Assembly: GCA_964384825.1 (NCBI GenBank)
Contig: CAYLMM010000038.1
Location: 1-26,269 of the forward strand
Origin: CAYLMM01 sp964384825
Lineage (GTDB): Bacteria > Krumholzibacteriota > Krumholzibacteriia > LZORAL124-64-63
Length of the DNA stretch: 26,269 nucleotides
Direction of reading: 5' to 3'
Below are positions 1 to 8,587 of this stretch, piece by piece. A program made the translations under genes and the position numbers. Each line of letters starts with the position of its first letter. Positions within the stretch are counted from its first letter, which is position 1. The notes below the pieces were generated by a model, which did no database searches, had not been told where the DNA came from, and worked only from the letters and a program-made list of their open reading frames with translations.

Positions 1-442
<442 letters not shown>

Positions 443-448
443 TTTCGT

Positions 449-464
449 CTCCCCCTCGGGGGAG
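449..464 (+). other. Hairpin in the 23S-5S spacer
   Basis: CTCCCC (449-454), a CTCG loop, then GGGGAG (459-464) form a perfect 6-bp stem just after the 23S 3' end; flanking TCG and CGA can extend it past a bulged T. It may be a processing or stability element of the rRNA transcript. The rest of the spacer (465-530) shows no tRNA or other recognisable element. Confidence 0.5.
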
Positions 465-530
465 CGACAAGAAACTGCAACCGGATGTTTTCAGACTGCC
501 CTCTATATTTGGTCATCATGGCCAGCCGCT

Positions 531-646
531 TTTCGGTGGCAATGGCACGGTGGAACCACCTGTTCCCATTCCGAACACAGAAGTGAAACATCGTAGCGCC
601 GATGGTACTGCACGGGTCACCGTGTGGGAGAGTATGTCGCCGCCGC
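531..646 (+). rRNA. rrf: 5S ribosomal RNA
   Basis: The conserved 5S core is present: CCCATTCCGAACACAGAAGTG (about 565-585), then CGCCGATGGTACTGC (597-611) and GAGAGTATGTCGCCG. The terminal helix pairs CGGTGGC (534-540) with GTCGCCG (636-642), which sets the ends to within a few bases and gives a length of about 115 nt. It lies about 90 nt after the 23S 3' end and a few bases before a strong terminator, so it is the last gene of the rRNA operon. Confidence 0.95.
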
Positions 647-654
647 AATTCTCC

Positions 655-688
655 GCGGGTATTCGGGAAACCGGGTGCCCGCCTTTTT
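655..688 (+). terminator. Rho-independent terminator of the rRNA operon
   Basis: A 12-bp stem including G-U pairs (655-666 with 671-682) closes on a GAAA tetraloop and is followed by CTTTTT (683-688). It sits directly after the 5S 3' end. The next gene starts only 28 nt downstream. Confidence 0.9.
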
Positions 689-715
689 ATGCCTTCGATC
701 GGATGGAGGTTACGG

Positions 716-1270
716 ATGAATCGGTGGAAAATGCTGCTCTGGATCCTGTCGGCCCTGGCTTGCTTTTCCGATCCCGGCGCCGCGGCGGCCGAGACGAGCA
801 TCTTCGCCGGGCCGTCCTTCTCCGTCGGCGATCTCGGCGGCGAGACTTCGCCCGGGCGTCATATCGGGGCGTGCGTGCTGACGCCGCTGCTGGCTTCGCC
901 CGCGCTGGGGCCGGGCGTCGAGGTCGGTCTGATCGTCGATTATCATCGCTGGGGACTGGAGGATGGCGCCTTCGGACGCAGCGACGTCGACGGGCATCTG
1001 CGGCAGCTCGAGATCCTCGGCGCCGTCCGCATCGGCCTGATCCGCGGACTCCATCTGCTGGCCGGCTTCGGACTTTCGCGCATCGGGGGCGAGATCGCCT
1101 CGGCCGACATCGACGGCGGCGACGATTACACCTGGGTCCTGGGTCTGGGGCGCAGCTTCTCGCGCCTGCGCATCGATGCGGCCTATCATTCGGTCGACGT
1201 CGGGGATGACGAGCTGCCCGCCGATATCGGCTGGAGCCTGCTTTCGCTTTCGGTCGGCGTGGCCTTCTAG
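716..1270 (+). CDS. Small exported protein, probable outer-membrane beta-barrel
   Basis: This is a 184-residue protein that I cannot assign to a named family. Residues 1-24 look like a Sec signal peptide: basic MNRWK, a hydrophobic stretch, then an Ala-rich cleavage region ending AAAAE. The mature part alternates short hydrophobic stretches with Gly/Asp turns, has repeated amphipathic segments (for example LEILGAVRIGLIRGLHLLAGFG), and ends in an aromatic residue (SLSVGVAF). These are typical of 8-stranded outer-membrane barrels of the OmpX/porin-like size class. The start at 716 is preferred because GGATGGAGGT (701-710) is a strong ribosome binding site; upstream in-frame starts fall inside the terminator or the 5S gene. 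Barrel assignment is inference from composition, and the role is unknown. It lies alone between the rRNA terminator and the acyl-CoA synthetase. Confidence 0.72.
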   Translation: MNRWKMLLWILSALACFSDPGAAAAETSIFAGPSFSVGDLGGETSPGRHIGACVLTPLLASPALGPGVEVGLIVDYHRWGLEDGAFGRSDVDGHLRQLEILGAVRIGLIRGLHLLAGFGLSRIGGEIASADIDGGDDYTWVLGLGRSFSRLRIDAAYHSVDVGDDELPADIGWSLLSLSVGVAF

Positions 1271-1379
1271 CGAATCCGGGCGGCCGTTTCCCGCTGGCTT
1301 TTCAGGCTCCCGTTCATCATCATGAGGGGCGAGGATCGAAACCCCAGCGGGGATGGACTCGACGCGGCGGGAGGCGGCG

Positions 1380-3683
1380 ATGCGGCAGAAGGATATCCAC
1401 ACCGGAGCGGAAATCTTGGCGGCGGCGGCGCTCGAAGCGGACCGCGGCGAAATCAGGTTGAACGAGGCCGAAGTCTATTCGTTGCTTGGGGATTCGGGGC
1501 TGGATGTCTGCGCGCACGAGTTCCTGCCGGTCGATGCTGGGGCCGCCGAAAGGACAGCCTGGGCCCAGCGCGCGGCGGCGCTGGCCGACGGCCGGGGCCG
1601 GGTGCTGCTGAAGATCGTCGGGCGAACCATCCTGCACAAGAGCGATGTCGGCGGCGTGAGGGTGCTGCGGCTCGGCGACGGCGACGGCCCGGAACCGGTG
1701 GCCGGCGCCGCGGCCGGGATGCTCGAAACGGTCGCCGCGAACGTGGCCGACGGCGCGATCGAAGGGTTGCTCGCCGCCGCTTTCGTTCCCCACGAAGCGA
1801 ACCGTCCCGGACAGGAGATCCTGCTGAGCCTGCGGCAGGACCCGGCCTTCGGGCCCGTGGTCGTGGTCGGGGTGGGGGGGCTGCTGACCGAGTGGTACGG
1901 CAAGGCCACCGGCGGCGCGAGCCGTCTGATCTTTCCGGCCGCCGGCCTCGATCCCGAACTGGTCGCGGCCGCCCTCGAAGCGCACCCCCTGCTCTCGATC
2001 TTCTGCCGCCCTTCGCGGCTCCATGCCGAGCCGCCCATCGCTTCGGCGGAGTTCGCCGGCGCGGTGGCGGCCCTGGCGCGTATGGCCACCGACTGGTCGG
2101 CTGATTCCGGCACGGAGACGCTCGAGGAACTGGAGATCAACCCGGCGGTCGTCTCGGACGGCCGTCTGGTCGCGATCGACGGCGTGGGGCTGGTTTCCCG
2201 CCGTCGGCTGCCCGAGGCGGACCGGCCGCTGGGCAAGATCTCCAACCTGCTGCGGCCCGGTTCGGCGGCCGTGATCGGGGTCAGCGCCCGCGGCGCGAAC
2301 GCCGGACGGGTCATCATGCAGAATCTCCGCGACACGCCCGGAGTGTCGGACGAGCATCTGCATCTGGTCCATCCCAAGGAGACGGCCATCGACGGCGTGG
2401 CCTGCGTGCCGGATGTCGCCTCGCTGCCGGAGAAGGTCGATCTGGCGGTGGTCTGCATTCCCGCCGGCGGGGCCCGCGACGCGATCGCCGATCTGGTTGA
2501 ACACGACAAGGCCGCATCGATCATCCTGATCCCCGGCGGTTTCGCCGAGGCCGGCCAGGGGGATCTTGCCGCCGAGATCGAGGATCTGCTCATCGCCGGT
2601 CACCGGGGGCCGGGCGGGGGGCCGGTGCTGGTGGGCGGCAACTGCCTGGGCATCGTCAGCCGCGACCACTACAACACCTTCTTCCTGCCCCAGTACAAGC
2701 TGCCCTTCAGTCCCGCGCTCTCGGGCGGCAATCTGGCCCTGGTCAGCCAGTCGGGCGCCTATCTGGTGACCTTCTCGAGCAACTACGACGGCGTGATCCA
2801 TCCGCGGGCCAGCATCAGCTTCGGCAACCAGATGGATCTGACGGTGGCGGATTTCCTGCTGCACTTCCTGGACGACGACGAGGTCGACGTCTTCGCCTGC
2901 TATGTCGAGGGTTTCCGTCCCGGCGACGGGGAGCGCTTCCTGGCGGCCACCCGCGAGGCCCGCGCCCGGGGCAAGACGGTGATCATCTACAAGGCCGGGC
3001 GCACCACGCTCGGGGCCAAGGCCGCCGCCAGCCATACCGCCTCTTTGGCCGGCGATTACGACGTGGCGCGGGACTGCCTGACCGCCGCCGGCGCCCTGGT
3101 GACCGAGGATCTGGGCGATTTCGAGGACCTGATCAAGACCTTCACGATGCTCGCGGGCAAGGATGTGGGCGGACGCCGCGTGGGCATCCTCTCCAACGCC
3201 GGCTTCGAATGCACGGCTTCGACCGACTCGCTCGGCAAGCTCGAACCCGCTCCCTTCGACGATGCGACACGCGCCGAACTCGACGCCTGCCTGCCGTCGT
3301 TCGCCCATCGCGACAACCCGGTCGACACCACGCCGATGGCCGACACCGAAGCCTTCGCCCGCTCGGCGGCCGCCATCCTGGCCTGCCCGGCGGTGGATTG
3401 CGCCATCATCTCGTCGGTGCCTGTGACCCAGGCGCTGAACAACCTGCCCGCGGCGGCCGACGGGGCCCATCGGGAGGATCTGTCCCATCCGGATTCCCAG
3501 CCGGCTCGGCTGGCCGGGATCCTCGGGCCGGCCGGCAAGCCGGCCGTGGTGGTGATCGATTCCGGCCCGCTCTACGATCCGATGGTCGAGATGATGGAGG
3601 AACGGGGAGTGCCGGTTTTCCGCAAGATCGACCAGGCGGCTCGTATTTTCGGCCGTTTCGTGGAGGCGCGGCTCGGCGCCTGA
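1380..3683 (+). CDS. Acyl-CoA synthetase (NDP-forming), fused beta-alpha subunits
   Basis: This 767-residue enzyme belongs to the ADP-forming acetyl-CoA synthetase / succinyl-CoA synthetase superfamily, which interconverts acyl-CoA + NDP + Pi with acid + CoA + NTP. Residues 1 to about 265 are the ATP-grasp (beta-type) half: KIVGRTILHKSDVGGV begins at residue 78, and VGVGGLLTEWYGKATGG follows later. A CoA-binding Rossmann half starts near LRPGSAAVIGVSARGANAGR (about residue 300). The ligase domain follows, with the phosphohistidine motif SHTASLAGD; the His codon is at 3033 (residue 552). The usual single-chain form has the CoA-binding half first, so this order is swapped. The substrate acid cannot be read from sequence. 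GGGAGG (1369-1374) lies 5 nt before ATG 1380; the in-frame ATG at 1353 has a poorer site. It works alone, with no pathway genes beside it. Confidence 0.88.
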   Translation: MRQKDIHTGAEILAAAALEADRGEIRLNEAEVYSLLGDSGLDVCAHEFLPVDAGAAERTAWAQRAAALADGRGRVLLKIVGRTILHKSDVGGVRVLRLGDGDGPEPVAGAAAGMLETVAANVADGAIEGLLAAAFVPHEANRPGQEILLSLRQDPAFGPVVVVGVGGLLTEWYGKATGGASRLIFPAAGLDPELVAAALEAHPLLSIFCRPSRLHAEPPIASAEFAGAVAALARMATDWSADSGTETLEELEINPAVVSDGRLVAIDGVGLVSRRRLPEADRPLGKISNLLRPGSAAVIGVSARGANAGRVIMQNLRDTPGVSDEHLHLVHPKETAIDGVACVPDVASLPEKVDLAVVCIPAGGARDAIADLVEHDKAASIILIPGGFAEAGQGDLAAEIEDLLIAGHRGPGGGPVLVGGNCLGIVSRDHYNTFFLPQYKLPFSPALSGGNLALVSQSGAYLVTFSSNYDGVIHPRASISFGNQMDLTVADFLLHFLDDDEVDVFACYVEGFRPGDGERFLAATREARARGKTVIIYKAGRTTLGAKAAASHTASLAGDYDVARDCLTAAGALVTEDLGDFEDLIKTFTMLAGKDVGGRRVGILSNAGFECTASTDSLGKLEPAPFDDATRAELDACLPSFAHRDNPVDTTPMADTEAFARSAAAILACPAVDCAIISSVPVTQALNNLPAAADGAHREDLSHPDSQPARLAGILGPAGKPAVVVIDSGPLYDPMVEMMEERGVPVFRKIDQAARIFGRFVEARLGA

Positions 3684-3693
3684 CCGTATTGTG

Positions 3694-3719
3694 CGGGCCG
3701 GCGACTGGACGCCGGCCCG
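3694..3719 (+). terminator. GC-rich hairpin after the acyl-CoA synthetase
   Basis: CGGGCCGGCG (3694-3703) and CGCCGGCCCG (3710-3719) form a perfect 10-bp stem around a 6-nt loop, 10 nt after the upstream stop codon. The following TCTTCCCCC is only weakly U-rich, so termination may be inefficient. It argues against starting the next gene at the in-frame GTG at 3691, which would lie inside the hairpin. Confidence 0.5.
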
Positions 3720-3786
3720 TCTTCCCCCGACATTGTCTCCAATGCGTCGTACAGCATCGTCCGATCGCCGGCCGGCGATATCGACC

Positions 3787-3793
3787 GGGGAGG
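3787..3793 (+). promoter_or_regulatory. Ribosome binding site that sets the subtilase start
   Basis: GGGGAGG lies 5 nt before an in-frame CTG at 3799 and 8 nt before ATT at 3802. No ATG, GTG or TTG lies at a usable distance. The in-frame ATG at 3742 has no Shine-Dalgarno sequence and would give a 48-residue leader. Confidence 0.5.
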
Positions 3794-3798
3794 CTGTC

Positions 3799-6700
3799 CT
3801 GATTTCCGGAACCCTACATCCGAGACTTCCGCTTTTCTTCGGCGTCTTGTTCGCCGCGGCGCTGGCGTGCGCGCCGGCTTTTGCCGGGATCGGCGGACCG
3901 GACGGAGCCGGCGGCTCGGGCGGAGATGAAGGACGCGTCCACGAACGGCCGGTGCCGATGCGCGTCGTCGACGCCGCCGCCGGGCGGGCCAGGCTCGCGG
4001 GTTCGCCCTTGCGGATTTCGGGAGCCGCCGCCCGCGGCGCCGGAATTCCGGCCGATGCGGTGGACGGCGTGCTGGCGGTGCGTCTGGCGCCCGGCCGGAC
4101 GCTCGCCGACCTGGCAGCCGTCTCGCCCGTCGCCTTGACCGCGGCTTCCCCGTTCTGGCAGGTCCCCGCCGGACATCCCCTGTCCGGAATCCATCTCGTA
4201 TTTTTCGAAGGCGGAGACGATCCCGCGGTCGCGGCCGCGGCCCTGTCGGTCTTGCCCGAGGTCGCCTACGCCGAACCGTATCGCGTCCACCGGACGGCCT
4301 CCTCGCCGAACGATCCGCTGGTGCCGCAGCAGGAGCATCTGGATTCGGTCGACGCCCCCGCGGTCTGGGATCTGGTGCGCGGCGAGGACCTGCCGGTGCC
4401 GGTGGCGGTCGTCGACGCCGGCATCGATGTCGATCACCCCGATCTGGCGGCGAACGTGCTGCTCAACGCGGCCGACCCGGTCAACGGGATCGACGACGAC
4501 GGCAACGGGCTGGTCGACGATTACCGAGGCTGGAATTTCGCGGCCGGTGTGGACGACCCCGGCGCCCTGCGCATCGCGACGCCCGGCTCGGTCCGGCACG
4601 GCACCCATGTCGCGGGTTTGATCTCGGCGGCCGCCGACAACGGCCTCGATGTGGCCGGTCTGACCTGGAACGATCCGGTGCTCTGCGTCGCGGTCGGGCA
4701 TCCCACGATCGAGAACTCCGTGATCTACGGCTACCAGGGAATCATCTACGCGGCCGAACGGGGCGTCCGGGTGATCAACTGCAGCTGGGGCCGGCAGCTG
4801 ACGACGACCCGGCTGGAAGTCGAGATCCTCGAATACGTCGGCAGCCTGGGCGCGGTGGTCGTGGCCGCCGCCGGCAACGAGGGACAGGAATTCCCCTTCT
4901 ATCCGGCCGGTTATCCGGAGGTCTTGGCGGTGGCCAACGTCGACCGGGACGGCATCCGCCATTTCACGAGCAATTTCGGCTCCTGGATCGATCTCGCCGC
5001 GCCGGGAGTCTCGCTGCTCTCGCTCGACGCCGGCGCCGGGGTGATCCGGCTGACCGGAACCTCGATGTCCGCGCCGCTGGTCTCCTCGGTCGCGGCCCTG
5101 CTCTGGGGCGTCCGGCCCGATCTTACGCCCGACGCCCTGTTCCATCGCCTGCGCGTCGGCTGCGCCGCGCCGCCGGACGACGGAGGCGGCGCGCTCGATC
5201 TGGGGCACGGCCTGCTGGCCGCGGAACGGTCGCTGTCCTGGACGGGGCCGGGTCTGCGGATCGAATCGCTGGGCATCGAGGACGCCGACCTGGACGGGAT
5301 CGTCGAGCCGGGAGAGGAGATCCTGCTGCGCCCCACGTGGATCAATATCCTGGACGGTTCCTCCGGCGCGATCGAAGTCGAGTTGACCCTGCCCGACGGC
5401 GGGGGCTCGGTGCTTCAGGGATCGACGAGCCTGCCGCCGATCGCCTCCGGGGGATCGGCCGCTGCCGCCGGTCCGTTGCGGCTGCTGGCCGCCGAGGATC
5501 TGCAGCCCGGAACCGATATCGAGCTTCTGTTCTCCTGGAGCGACGCCGGCGATCCGGGAGCGTATTCCGATTTCCAGACCGCGGCGTTGCCCGGCCCGCG
5601 CCTGCTGGTCGATCTGACCGGCGGAGAGATCCGCTTCACCCTCGGCGGCAACGGACGCATCGGTTTCATCGGCCGCGGCGGGGGCGACGGCCAGGACGGC
5701 ATCGGCGTGAACTACGTTCCGGTCGGATCGCAGCACGGCGCCGCCGGCGTGCCGGGACTGCTCTTCGAGGGCGCCTGGATGGTGGCCGCCGGACCGGACC
5801 GGATCAGCGATGCGGCCCGTTACGCCCTGCAGGGATCGTATCACCGGTACTGGAATCCGGAATCCGCCGCCGACCTGCCGCGCCGGCTCCCCGATTTTCA
5901 GCTCGACGGCGGAACGTCCCTGACCGCCGCGCGCAGCTGCGCGACCGACGCCGCGGCGCCCGACCCGATGGGTTTGCGCGCGATCTCGACGGCGCTGGTA
6001 CCCGATCCCGGCGACATCCAGGGGACGGGGCTTGTGATGGTCGTGCTGCGCAACGATGGCGTCGAGGATCTGACCGGGCTGCGGGCCGGATTCTTTCTCG
6101 ATTGGGATCTGGGCACCGGGTCGCCCTTCCCCTCCTTCGGGCCCAATTCGACCGCTCTGGATCCCGCGTCGGGCCTGGCTTTGACCTGGCGCGACGATTC
6201 GCCCGATTGCCTGACCGTGGCGACGGCCCTGGTCGCCGAGAGCGACGCTCCGACACGGGCCCGCGCCATCGACAACGCAGCCGGAGAGGACTGGAACATC
6301 TACGACGGTTTCACCGCCGAGGAGAAGTGGGACGCCCTGGCCGGCGAATCCTTTCCGACCGCTGCCGGCGGCAGCGACGTCAGCCAGGTCGTCGCCGTCG
6401 GCCCCTTCGATCTGGCGCCCGGCGATTCGCTCGGCTGCTTGCTGCTCACGTCCGCCGGGCTGAGCCGGGACGAGGCCCTGGCCAACGGCTCGGCCGGGCT
6501 AGGACTGGCGGCCGCGGTCCTCGCTGAGCGGCGGTGGGATTACGCCTTCGTTCCGCAGGTCGTCGGCGCGCCCCGGCCCAATCCCTCGACCGGCTTCTTC
6601 GCCGTCGATGTTTCCGGAATCCGGCTGGCGCCCTGGAATGTCATGGTCTACGATCTGCGGGGCCGCCTGGTATGGAGCGGCGTTTCGGATTTCGCCGGCG

Positions 6701-6825
6701 ATCAGGGGATCGTGACCTGGCCGGGGATCCGCAGGGACGGGAGCAGGGCGCCGTCCGGGGTCTATCTGCTGTCGATAGGTCAGCAATCCCGCCGGCAGGT
6801 GCGCAAGATACTGCTTCTGAGATGA
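3799..6825 (+). CDS. Secreted subtilisin-like serine protease (S8) with C-terminal sorting-type domain
   Basis: This is a 1008-residue secreted protease. From CTG 3799 the protein opens with a classical signal peptide (hydrophobic core FFGVLFAAALACAPAFA, cleavage near AFA|GIGG). An N-terminal prodomain-like stretch follows to about residue 185. The S8 domain carries the full triad: Asp206 in VVDAGID (codon 4414), His267 in HGTHVAG (codon 4597) and Ser422 in GTSMSAP (codon 5062), plus the oxyanion Asn360 in AAGNEG (codon 4876). Asp/Asn-rich stretches (NGIDDDGNGLVDD; DADLDGIVEPGEE) resemble calcium sites. The last 80 or so residues, beginning RPNPSTGFF and containing YDLRGRLVW and SGVYLLSI, match the FlgD-Ig/type IX-like C-terminal domain used for export or surface attachment in FCB bacteria. 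Its substrate is unknown. If ATG 3742 is the true start the leader is 19 residues longer. It is followed 19 nt later by sppA, a likely operon partner. Confidence 0.88.
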   Translation: MISGTLHPRLPLFFGVLFAAALACAPAFAGIGGPDGAGGSGGDEGRVHERPVPMRVVDAAAGRARLAGSPLRISGAAARGAGIPADAVDGVLAVRLAPGRTLADLAAVSPVALTAASPFWQVPAGHPLSGIHLVFFEGGDDPAVAAAALSVLPEVAYAEPYRVHRTASSPNDPLVPQQEHLDSVDAPAVWDLVRGEDLPVPVAVVDAGIDVDHPDLAANVLLNAADPVNGIDDDGNGLVDDYRGWNFAAGVDDPGALRIATPGSVRHGTHVAGLISAAADNGLDVAGLTWNDPVLCVAVGHPTIENSVIYGYQGIIYAAERGVRVINCSWGRQLTTTRLEVEILEYVGSLGAVVVAAAGNEGQEFPFYPAGYPEVLAVANVDRDGIRHFTSNFGSWIDLAAPGVSLLSLDAGAGVIRLTGTSMSAPLVSSVAALLWGVRPDLTPDALFHRLRVGCAAPPDDGGGALDLGHGLLAAERSLSWTGPGLRIESLGIEDADLDGIVEPGEEILLRPTWINILDGSSGAIEVELTLPDGGGSVLQGSTSLPPIASGGSAAAAGPLRLLAAEDLQPGTDIELLFSWSDAGDPGAYSDFQTAALPGPRLLVDLTGGEIRFTLGGNGRIGFIGRGGGDGQDGIGVNYVPVGSQHGAAGVPGLLFEGAWMVAAGPDRISDAARYALQGSYHRYWNPESAADLPRRLPDFQLDGGTSLTAARSCATDAAAPDPMGLRAISTALVPDPGDIQGTGLVMVVLRNDGVEDLTGLRAGFFLDWDLGTGSPFPSFGPNSTALDPASGLALTWRDDSPDCLTVATALVAESDAPTRARAIDNAAGEDWNIYDGFTAEEKWDALAGESFPTAAGGSDVSQVVAVGPFDLAPGDSLGCLLLTSAGLSRDEALANGSAGLGLAAAVLAERRWDYAFVPQVVGAPRPNPSTGFFAVDVSGIRLAPWNVMVYDLRGRLVWSGVSDFAGDQGIVTWPGIRRDGSRAPSGVYLLSIGQQSRRQVRKILLLR

Positions 6826-6844
6826 TTCCCCCGGGAGATGTAGG

Positions 6845-8587
6845 ATGAGGAGATTCTGGATCGTCTTCGGTCTGGTCGCCGTTTTCGTCGTTGTCGCCAT
6901 CATGATCGCGGGGGTGTTGCTGCGATCGCTCGATCTGCGCGGACCGGCCGTGGCCGGCGTCCTGCACTGGGACGTCTCGGGAGCCTATCCCGAGGATCGC
7001 GACGATTCGCCGCTGGCCATCCTGACCCATGGGCAGGGGCCCCGGACCTGGGAGGTCGCCGCCGCGCTGCGCCGGGCCGCCGAGGATCCCCGGATCAGCG
7101 GACTCGCCATCGAGATCCATTCCTTCCCCGCCGATTGGGCGCAGGTCGAGGAATTGAGCGATGCGGTGGCCGCGTTCACGGCGACGGGCAAGCCCTCGGT
7201 GGCCTGGATCGAATCCGGCGGGAACCGGGAATACTCCCTGGCCCTGGCCGCGAACCGTGTCGTCGTGCCGCCGGAGGGCATCCTGTCGGTGATCGGCGTC
7301 AGCGCCGAGCTCAGCTTTCTCAAGGGAACCCTGGGCAAGCTGGGCATGGAGGCCGATTACCTGCACGTCGGACGGTACAAGTCGGCTCCCGAAACCTACA
7401 TGCGCGACGAACCCACCGATCCGAACCGGGAGATGATCACCGCCCTGGTCGACGCCCGCTACGAGAGCCTGCTCGACCGCATCGCGACGCGCCGCGGAGT
7501 GACGCCGGAACGGGCGGCGTCCTGGATCGATCGCGGCCTGTTCGATGCCGGGGCCGCCTTGGCCGAAGGGCTNNNNNNNNNNCTTGTCGACACGGTGTTC
7601 TACGCCTCCGAAACGCGGGATTTCTACTTCTATTCCGTTCGGACGACCGAGATGGAGGATTACCTCCGGTCGTCAGGACGCGCGGCGCTCGGGGCCGGCC
7701 CCCGGGTGGCCGTGATCCCGGTCAGCGGAGTCATCACCGGCGGAGAGTCCCGCCGCGACCCCTGGCAGGGGCGGATCGCGGGCAGCGCCACGATCGTCGA
7801 CCGTATCCGCGAGGCCGCCGACGATCCCGGTATCGATGCGATCATCCTGCGCGTCGACAGCCCGGGCGGCTCGGCTCTGGACAGCGACTTCATCTGGCGG
7901 GAGGCGTCCGAGGCGCGCGAGGTCGTGCCGGTGGTCGTTTCGATGGCCGGAACCGCGGCCTCGGGAGGGTACTACGTCTCCTGCGCCGCCGATTCGATCT
8001 TCGCCCAGCCCGGAACGCTGACCGGCTCGATCGGCGTCTACATGGGCAAGATCGACCGCCACGCCTTCTACGACAAGATCGGGATCTCGCGGCGGTTCAT
8101 CACCCGCGGCGAGAACGCCCTGATGTTCAGCGACGCCGCCCGGTTCACCGACGGGCAACGGGTGCTGCTCCAGCGGCATCTCGATGAATTCTACGACCGC
8201 TTCGTCGGTCTGGTCGCGGACCAGAGGCGGCTCGATCCCGCGGCGGTCGACGAGGTCGCCCGCGGGAGGGTCTGGACCGGGGCCGACGCAGTGGAGCGCG
8301 GGCTGGTCGACGGTCTCGGCGGATTCGACCGGGCGCTGGCGTCGGTGCGATCGCTGCTCGGTCTGGCGCCGGACAGCCGGCTGCGGCTGGTCACCTATGA
8401 ACGCGAGCTCTCGCTGCTCGAGCGGATCGTGCAACGGATGATCAGCAGCGCGTCGGGTTCCGCGCCGGCGGTCGTGTCGCTGGACGGCGCCATGGCCCGC
8501 CTGCGGGACGAGGGCTGGATCGCGGCGGTGGCCCTGCTCGACGGGCGGACGCTGGCGATGATGCCGTTCCGGGTGGATCTCCGCTGA
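6845..8587 (+). CDS. sppA: Signal peptide peptidase SppA, long (67K) type, with N gap
   Basis: This is a membrane-anchored serine/lysine peptidase (family S49) that degrades cleaved signal peptides. Residues 5-27 form one N-terminal transmembrane helix. The protein has the tandem two-domain form, about 580 residues. The general-base Lys is in the first half in GRYKSAPETY (codon 7379, residue 179), and the nucleophile Ser is in the second half in TAASGGYYVSCAAD (codon 7961, residue 373 counting the gap). Both catalytic residues expected of E. coli-type SppA are therefore present. GGGAG (6833-6837) lies 7 nt before the ATG. Ten Ns at 7573-7582 interrupt the first domain; the frame holds across them, but they may be artificial (see findings). 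It probably shares a transcript with the subtilase upstream. Confidence 0.93.
   Translation: MRRFWIVFGLVAVFVVVAIMIAGVLLRSLDLRGPAVAGVLHWDVSGAYPEDRDDSPLAILTHGQGPRTWEVAAALRRAAEDPRISGLAIEIHSFPADWAQVEELSDAVAAFTATGKPSVAWIESGGNREYSLALAANRVVVPPEGILSVIGVSAELSFLKGTLGKLGMEADYLHVGRYKSAPETYMRDEPTDPNREMITALVDARYESLLDRIATRRGVTPERAASWIDRGLFDAGAALAEGXXXXLVDTVFYASETRDFYFYSVRTTEMEDYLRSSGRAALGAGPRVAVIPVSGVITGGESRRDPWQGRIAGSATIVDRIREAADDPGIDAIILRVDSPGGSALDSDFIWREASEAREVVPVVVSMAGTAASGGYYVSCAADSIFAQPGTLTGSIGVYMGKIDRHAFYDKIGISRRFITRGENALMFSDAARFTDGQRVLLQRHLDEFYDRFVGLVADQRRLDPAAVDEVARGRVWTGADAVERGLVDGLGGFDRALASVRSLLGLAPDSRLRLVTYERELSLLERIVQRMISSASGSAPAVVSLDGAMARLRDEGWIAAVALLDGRTLAMMPFRVDLR
7573..7582. other. Assembly gap of ten Ns
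   Basis: Ten unresolved bases lie inside sppA. The flanks, GAAGGGCT and CTTGTCGAC, would read Glu-Gly-Leu-Val-Asp if the two CT ends were overlapped with no gap. This suggests a placeholder between contigs rather than missing sequence. Confidence 0.98.

Noticed and set aside
550..1209. Plus-strand ORF beginning within 5S rRNA
   Set aside because: It starts inside the 5S gene and is out of frame with the barrel gene; its Arg-rich translation is typical of a shadow frame.
1320..3488. Long (722-codon) minus-strand ORF
   Set aside because: It is fully antisense to the acyl-CoA synthetase, whose motifs are clear; the Gly/Arg/His/Gln-rich translation is a GC-rich shadow.
3814..5844. Long minus-strand ORF opposite the subtilase
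   Set aside because: The sense strand has a complete S8 catalytic triad; the antisense frame has no recognisable feature.
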